A DNA stretch of 64,000 nucleotides from Pterois miles (Eukaryota; Chordata; Actinopteri; Perciformes; Scorpaenidae). Below the pieces are notes generated by a model. That model saw nothing but the letters and a program-made list of their open reading frames with translations. It did not search any database and was not told the origin of the DNA. The position numbers and the translations under genes are program-made. Positions 57,721-64,000 of this stretch are shown one piece after another; position 1 is the stretch's first letter, and each line of letters begins with the position of its first letter. The DNA lies in assembly GCA_947000775.1 (NCBI GenBank), contig CAMQGK010000008.1:18778501-18842500 (forward strand), read 5' to 3'.

Positions 57721-59309
57721 ACATTGACTTCACTTTTCTCTCTTCAGAATTGGAGGTTACCCACTGATTTTTAAGACATTGAATCTCTTAGATATTGAGC
57801 TTCAAAATTTAATTATGTTTAATCGAAATCACCCTTTGCTGCAGAAATTGCAGAAACATCATATACATACATGTATATTAATAGACACGTAAAATGTAAA
57901 GAGGTTGCATAGTGCCTTTAAATTAATTTTAATCCCAATTTGTTGTTTCCATGTTTTAATTTCCATTTAGCTCCTCTATGTGCTGACAAGTTTTAAACTT
58001 TAATGTGCTGAAAAAGCAAAGTTTTAATCGCACGGTGCTGCAATATTTAACTCACAAGGAGCTGATAAGTAGAACTATATCATACGTGCTGCCTCTCAGG
58101 TGACGAATGCTGACTGCTGTATGACTGGCTGATTTAGCAGAATGTGATTATTAAGAAGACACAAGGAGACCGCTGTCTGCCTCTCCACAGCAAAACTCAC
58201 ATCGCTTCCTATTTCCTCTGCAGGGTCAAAGGTCAAGGCTACACGCTGGCATCAAGTAAAACGTGAAACGGGATGTAGTGTCACTGGATCGGTTAACGGT
58301 TGTGGTTTTCTTGAAGGTCGTTCTGCTGCATTTACCTGTTAGAGCTCCAGGGGTTCTTGAGAAGCTGTCATTGATATGGTTCTGGGGAACATGTGTTCAG
58401 ATCAGAGAGAAGGTTCTGGTGATCTTTGAGAAGGTTCTAGATTGTGGGGTGTTGATATGAGAATGCTTTGAAGTGCTTGAAGTGCTATAGTACAGCTTCT
58501 TATGGACTTGGAAGTCCTTATAAGATCACTGAAATTTGTTCAATTAGTTATTGAAAACTTTTCAGGTTTTGTGTGTGGTTTTGTGGTGTTCCAGGATCCT
58601 TGGAGAATGCTTTGAGAGTTTTGAGGAGTTTCAACAGGTCATTGGTTCTGTGGATTCCTGTGGAGGTTCAATATGTTAAAGAGTGGGTTATACAGGCCCC
58701 TGAAAAGTTTTATGGGTTGTTTAGGGGTTTCTAGGTTTCTCTGTGGAGGTTTTACAATTTTGGTTCTGGAGATTCATCTGGAGGGTGGAAGTCAGAATGG
58801 GTTCAAAGAGTCTTAAATGTGTGTTTATAAAAACTGAAACTGTTCAAGGTCCTTCAGTGGGTACCAGGAAGTGTTGTGGGTCTTCAAGGAATCTTTGAGA
58901 ATCTGCCAAGGTCTTTGAGAAGGTTTCACATATCATTAGGAGTTTTTTGTGGAACCTTGTTGAAGGTTTGACAGATTATGGATTGGGTGCTAATGATCTT
59001 AACGGTCACTGAAAGTTTTCCAGGGGTCCTTCATGAGGGAGGTTGATTGGTCTTTAAGGAATGTCTGACAGGGATCGCATGGTTTTGATGGGTCATAGAG
59101 TGGGTTCTAAAGGTCTTTATATTGTTCCTGAAGTCAGAGGACTGAACTCATAGGTCTTTGAAGTTTAAACCAGCATTCAAGGTGTCTATGTTGAGGTGTT
59201 TGGGGCATCACATGGGTCAAGAAATCAGCTCTTAGAGTTTGGGAGGTCTGTTAAGGGTGTTGCAGAAGCCCTTCAAGAGGTTCTGGTGGTCTGACAGTGC
59301 CTCCTGAGT

Positions 59310-59740
59310 ACTCTTTGGTATTGTTTAAATTACAACACCAGTACCAAACCAGTACCCTTAAAGTGATACCAATACCAATAGCACACGTCATTTGATATCT
59401 ATCATGTGAATGGAATATGTGTGAGTGCCACTGGTGAGCTAATCACCGCCACACTTCACAGTGCTCATACGGCGGTTTCCCCTGATAACGCCGTCCCCTA
59501 ACCCACGGCTGCAGGAATGTATTGTCTGGTTCCCCACAGGCAGCGCTATTGTCACGATAAATCAAAGACCACTTGTAGCGGTTGGCTGCAAACACAACAG
59601 TCACCTTTTTCATGATCTGGGCACAGAAGGATCGGTTGCAGGTATTGTTTGGCTGGAGAAGTTTTGATATGACTTGGTACTTGGTTGTTTTGATCGATAC
59701 CTTAAAGGTATCGAGTACCGATACCCAGCCCTACTCCTGA
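59310..59740. mobile_element. Possible DNA-transposon fragment
   Basis: The right edge, GTATCGAGTACCGATACCC then AGCCCTA, gives TAGGGCTGGGTATCGG on the minus strand, like the termini of some fish hAT-type elements. The near-palindrome CGATACCTTAAAGGTATCG lies beside it. The left end, with several GGTATTG/GATACCAATACC motifs, is not clearly inverted. No transposase frame is seen. Confidence 0.4.
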
Positions 59741-60689
59741 GGAGGATTTCTCATCCTTGAGGGGCTTTTACAGGACAGCGAGGACATTCTGGGGGTTCTT
59801 CGGGAGTTTCCAGTCCTCCTTCAGAGTCGCTGGGTCGTTTATGTTGAAGTGTGTCTGTAATAGGACACAGTGTGTAGGTCTTGACTAATTGATTAGAAAG
59901 CTGCTGCTGTCACAAGAGAAGCTTCTCTGACATCGACCTCTGCTTGTGTGTAATATCATACAGTGGTGTAGCTTTTTCCACATCTCCCGTTATATCCCGC
60001 TGTTGACTCGGAAACACGAGATCTGCGGTTGTTTTTATGAAAATACAAGAAATCCGTCATAAACACAGCTCACAAGAATATACAACTTTCACTTCCCAGT
60101 CAGAAGTCCAGCAGACTCCACCCGTCCTGCCACTCTGGAGAGTCTGCTGCGTGGTGAGCTAGTGTGGCGGACTGGTTGGACAGCATTCGTCTATAATAAC
60201 ACGCTCAGCAGGAGCTCGTGGCGTTTGCTGTGGAAAGCTGTGAATGCTGCAAACCGACAAAAACACTGAGACAGTGTGAGGCGATGTCAGAGAGAGCATC
60301 TGTTTGTATGGGAGAAGGAGAGAGAGAGTGATCAAAGTGTGAAAAGAGAGGAGGAGTGTGAGAGCAGCGAGCGTCTGTTAGGATTCACTGAAAACCCTGA
60401 CCCGAACACTGAACCAGGACCCGGGACCGACGGGGTTCCCAGGAGTGGTTGATCTGTTGGTCGCAGCGTCGTATTTACGATGACAGACTGGACCACGAAC
60501 ACTGCTCCCAGTAGATATTCATATGTGAACCCAACCCTTCACCCAGTCTGCTTTAAATCCTGTTTTTTACTGTTTTCTTACGGACAAGTCTTTATGTACT
60601 TGCTTACAGTACTCATGAGTATTAGTATTCATTACTGATACATCTTGGTGTTTTCACTGTCTCCCTTCTGCTGCTGTATCCTGCAAGTT

Positions 60690-61348
60690 TCACTGCTGTG
60701 GCACTAATAAGGGATTATCTTATCTTGTCTTATCTTACTGTATCATATCGCACCGTACTGCATCATATCGTACTGTATCGCATCGCATTGTGTCACATTT
60801 TATCTTATCTTATCTTATCTCATAATTTTTTTATCGTTTGTTTTTGTATTGTATCATGCTTTATCTTATCTTTTCTTATCATATAGTATCTTCTCTTATC
60901 TTGTCTTTTCACATCTTATCTTACCTTTTTGTATCTTACCTTATTGTATCTTTTCTTTTTCTATCTCTTCTTATTGTATATTATCTTAGCTTTTCTTATT
61001 GATTTATCTTATCTTATCCTATAGTATATGAACTTATCTTATCCTATCTTATCTTATTGTATTGTATCATACTGTATCTTATCTTATCATAGCTTATCTT
61101 ATCTTATCTTATTGTACCTCACCTTGCCTTACCTTATCTTATTGTACCTTACCTTACCTCATCTTATCTAACCTTATCTTATCTTATGTTACCTTACCTT
61201 ATCTTACCTTACCTGACCTTACCTTGCCTTACCTTATCTTATCTTATCTTACCTTACCTTACCTGACCTTACCTTACCTTACCTTACCTTATCTTATCTT
61301 ATCTTATCTTACCTTACCTGACCTTACCTTACCTTACCTTATCTTGTC
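60690..61348. repeat. (TTATC/TTACC)n pentanucleotide array at a LINE tail
   Basis: Begins with GCACTAATAAGGGATTATC, the shared LINE/SINE 3' end, then 600 bp of TTATC, TTACC and TGACC pentamers, ending at TATCTTGTCGTCC. This is a tail-seeded microsatellite. Confidence 0.93.
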
Positions 61349-61771
61349 GTCCTGAACTGAACCAGCCTTAACCATAGCAGATCAGGAAACGCTTTTGGAG
61401 GGCTCAGATAAATGATGTGTTCCTGCTGACGGGGCGTCGGATCAGAAACAGCTGATATGTTTTGTTGTGGAGGTGACAAACAGCGTGTTAGTGTTTGGTA
61501 GGAGGCTGGTAGAGACGGTCTGAACATGACCACCATATATATATACTGTATATGTGTGTTTGCCTGTTGTGTGGCGAGCAGATTGTTCAGTGGGCAGGGA
61601 GTTTAAGTGGGTCACAGTGTGGAGCCCGGTCGTCTCTGTGGACGTGACCACAGTGGGTCGATAGCTGCTGCCTGCTGGAACACAGCTACTCTGAATGTGA
61701 CTGCAGCTGTACGCTGTTATGTAAGAAGCCACTGGGCTGCTATTATTAGCTGCTACTGAGCCTCCAGAGAC

Positions 61772-61772
61772 G

Positions 61773-61831
<59 letters not shown>
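61772..61831. repeat. (GT)n microsatellite
   Basis: A pure GT run of about 58 bp. Confidence 0.96.
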
Positions 61832-61834
<3 letters not shown>

Positions 61835-62177
61835 TCAATGCTGTTGCTTTCAAGTTCTCATGTTGGTGCAGAAATAGAAAGTGCGTTGGATTCTAGTCTC
61901 TTCTGAGGACTGAGTGTGTGTGGGTGGTTATGAAATATTATCACATGAAGCTGAACCTCCTCGGACGAGCAGCGTGACCTCGAGCTGAAAATCAGATATC
62001 AGTCAGTCTGAACCAATCAGCAGCCTCCACAGCTGTCGGCAGCTGCGGTTCCTCTAACGGCCACCAGGTGGCGTTTACCAGAACATGACTGCTCTAAGCT
62101 CTTTGACCCGACGGACTCGGTACCGTCAGCTGAATAGTCTCTAACAGACGAGGCCTTAACGCTGCTAAAACACTCCA

Positions 62178-62475
62178 AGTGTCCATCCATCCATCGCTGG
62201 GGGGGCTGGAGCCGATCCCAGCTGGCATCGGGCGAAGGCGGGTTCACCTGGACAGGTCTCCAGTCCACCACAGGACACATAGAGACAGACAACATAGAGA
62301 CAGACACAGACACTCACATCCACACCTACGGGACATTTAGAGTCATCAGTTAACCTAAACAGCATGTCTTTGGACTGTGGGAGGAAGCCGGAGTACCCGG
62401 AGAAAACCCACGCTAACATTGGGAGAACATGCAAACTCCACACAGAAGAGTCCCAAGTGGATTTGAACCTGTGAA
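62178..62475 (-). mobile_element. Widespread teleost interspersed repeat
   Basis: Contains CCATCCATCCATCGCTGG, GGGCTGGAGCCGATCCCAGC, TGTCTTTGGACTGTGGGAGG and AACATGCAAACTCCACACAG. This block is found in very many fish genes and genomes as a retroposon 3' part. Orientation and family are uncertain. Any reading frame here is not a gene. Confidence 0.8.
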
Positions 62476-62492
62476 AATCAACACACGATAAA

Positions 62493-64000
62493 TTGTGGTC
62501 CTGGTCCTGGTCCTGTCCTGTCCTGGTCCTGGTCCTGGTCCTGGTCCTGTCCTGTCCTGATCCTGGTCCTGTCCTGGTCCTGGTCCTGGTCCTGTCCTGG
62601 TCCTGGTCCTGTCCTGTCCTGTCCTGATCCTGGTCCTGGTCCTGGTCCTGGTCCTGTCCGTCCTGGTCCTGGTCCTGGTCCTGTCCTGATCCTGGTCCTG
62701 GTCCTGTCCTGGTCCTGGTCCTGGTCCTGTCCTGGTCCTGGTCCTGGTCCTGTCCTGATCCTGGTCCTGGTCCTGGTCCTGTCCTGGTCCTGGTCCTGGT
62801 CCTGGTCCTGATCCTGTCCTGATCCTGATCCTGGTCCTGGTCCTGGTCCTGTCCTGTCCTGGTCCTGGTCCTGTCCTGGTCCTGGTCCTGTCCTGTCCTG
62901 GTCCTGGTCCTGGTCCTGTCCTGGTCCTGGCCTCCTGTCCTGGTCCTGGTCCTGTCCTGGCCTCCTGTCCTGTCCTGGTCCTGGTCCTGGTCCTGGTCCT
63001 GATCGTCCTGTCCTCCTGCGTCCTGGTCCTGGTCCTGGTCCTGTCCTGGTCCTGTCTGTCCTGGTCCTGTCCTGGTCCTGGTCCTGTCCTGGTCCTGCGT
63101 CCTGGTCCTGGTCCTGTCCTGTCCTGGTCCTGGTCCTGGTCCTGTCCTGGTCCTGGTCCTGGTCCTGCGTCCTGGTCCTGGTCCTGGTCCTGTCCTGGTC
63201 CTGGTCCTGGTCCTGTCCTGTCCTGGTCCTGTCCTGGTCCTGGTCCTGGTCCTGGTCCTGTCCTGGTCCTGGTCCTGTCCTGGTCCTGGTCCTGGTCCTG
63301 TCCTGGTCCTGGTCCTGGTCCTGTCCTGGTCCTGGTCCTGGTCCTGTCCTGGTCCTGGTCCTGGTCCTGGTCCTGGTCCTGTCCTGGTCCTGGTCCTGGT
63401 CCTGGTCCTGGTCCTGCCGTCCTGGTCCTGGTCCTGTCCTGGTCCTGGCTGTCCTGGTCCTGGTCCTGGTCCTGGTCCTGTCCTGGTCCTGGTCCTGGTC
63501 CTGCCGTCCTGGTCCTGGTCCTGTCCTGGTCCTGTCCTGTCCTGTCCTGTCCTGTCCTGTCCTGTCCTGTCCTGTCCTGGTCCTGGTCCTGGTCCTGGTC
63601 CTGGTCCTGATCCTGTCCTGATCCTGGTCCTGGTCCTGGTCCTGGTCCTGATCCTGTCCTGTCCTGATCCTGTCCTGTCCTGGTCCTGTCCTGTCCTGGT
63701 CCTGGTCCTGGTCCTGTCCTGGTCCTGGTCCTGTCCTGATCCTGGTCCTGGTCCTGGTCCTGTCCTGTCCTGGTCCTGGTCCTGGTCCTGGTCCTGTCCT
63801 GGTCCTGGTCCTGTCCTGGTCCTGGTCCTGTCCTGGTCCTGGTCCTGGTCCTGGTCCTGTCCTGGTCCTGGTCCTGGTCCTGTCCTGGTCCTGGTCCTGG
63901 TCCTGGTCCTGTCCTGGTCCTGGTCCTGGTCCTGTCCTGGTCCTGGTCCTGGTCCTGGTCCTGGTCCTGTCCTGGTCCTGGTCCTGTCCTGGTCCTGGTC
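62493..64000. repeat. GGTCCT/GTCCT array running off the window
   Basis: At least 1.5 kb of interleaved GGTCCT hexamers and GTCCT pentamers with GATCCT and CGTCCT variants. The right boundary is beyond the window. Confidence 0.96.

Larger units (their letters stand above)
50299..64000. other. Gene-poor, repeat-rich right end
   Basis: No family-recognisable exon on either strand in 13.7 kb. If 50260-50298 is real, this is its first intron. It holds a LINE tail, the telomere-like array, a GTTCTGTC array, at least three copies of a CTGTATATAAG...GTGGACGTAGTC repeat, a G/T-rich degenerate region (58.2-59.3 kb), a TTATC array and a terminal GGTCCT array. Confidence 0.6.

Noticed and set aside
62017..62443. 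Minus-strand frames of 92-98 codons.
   Set aside because: They lie in a widely dispersed teleost repeat.

Overview
This is eukaryotic, and almost certainly spiny-rayed (acanthomorph/percomorph-type) teleost, genomic DNA. The evidence is split genes with GT-AG introns mostly of 70-1500 bp, vertebrate-specific proteins, tRNA-derived SINEs and LINE 3' ends of the kind common in fish, and an extreme load of micro- and minisatellites. No species can be named from the sequence. All four recognisable genes lie on the minus strand.

Read right to left (5' to 3' on the minus strand): (1) wdr55, a complete four-exon ribosome-biogenesis WD-repeat gene (49068-47065). (2) A psip1/LEDGF gene: a 5'UTR exon near 43.7 kb, a 4.9-kb repeat-filled intron 1, PWWP exons at 38393-37925, very large charged exons, and an integrase-binding-type domain ending at 30677. 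(3) ccdc171, a coiled-coil gene with 23 phase-compatible coding exons (26486-13641) and a likely promoter and 5' exon at 27.7 kb. (4) The N-terminal two thirds of a basonuclin gene (5167 to about 317), whose start and C-terminal zinc fingers are not seen. The order basonuclin-ccdc171-psip1 matches human 9p22 (BNC2-CCDC171-PSIP1), so the basonuclin is called bnc2-like. wdr55 maps to 5q31 in human, so its place here reflects fish-lineage rearrangement. From about 49.6 kb rightwards the DNA is gene-poor: one possible plus-strand first exon (50260-50298), many dispersed repeats, a telomere-like array and a GGTCCT array that runs off the right edge.

The most unusual observation is that several intronic minisatellites are tandem copies of an authentic splice junction of the host gene. 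In ccdc171 the 5' splice sites of exons ending at 22451 (18-bp unit, about 80 copies), 16124 (13-bp unit, about 35 copies) and 23881 (about 35-bp unit, 6-7 copies) are each amplified into the intron. In psip1 the 3' splice site in front of the first coding exon appears amplified about 185 times (20-bp unit, 3.7 kb). The donor units each carry AGGT, so neighbouring units look like miniature introns. The 18-bp unit keeps reading frame, so use of a distal donor could lengthen the exon six codons at a time.

Exon boundaries were worked out by hand from splice consensus, reading-phase continuity and remembered family sequence. Every ccdc171, psip1 and wdr55 junction given is phase-consistent, but none was checked against transcripts.
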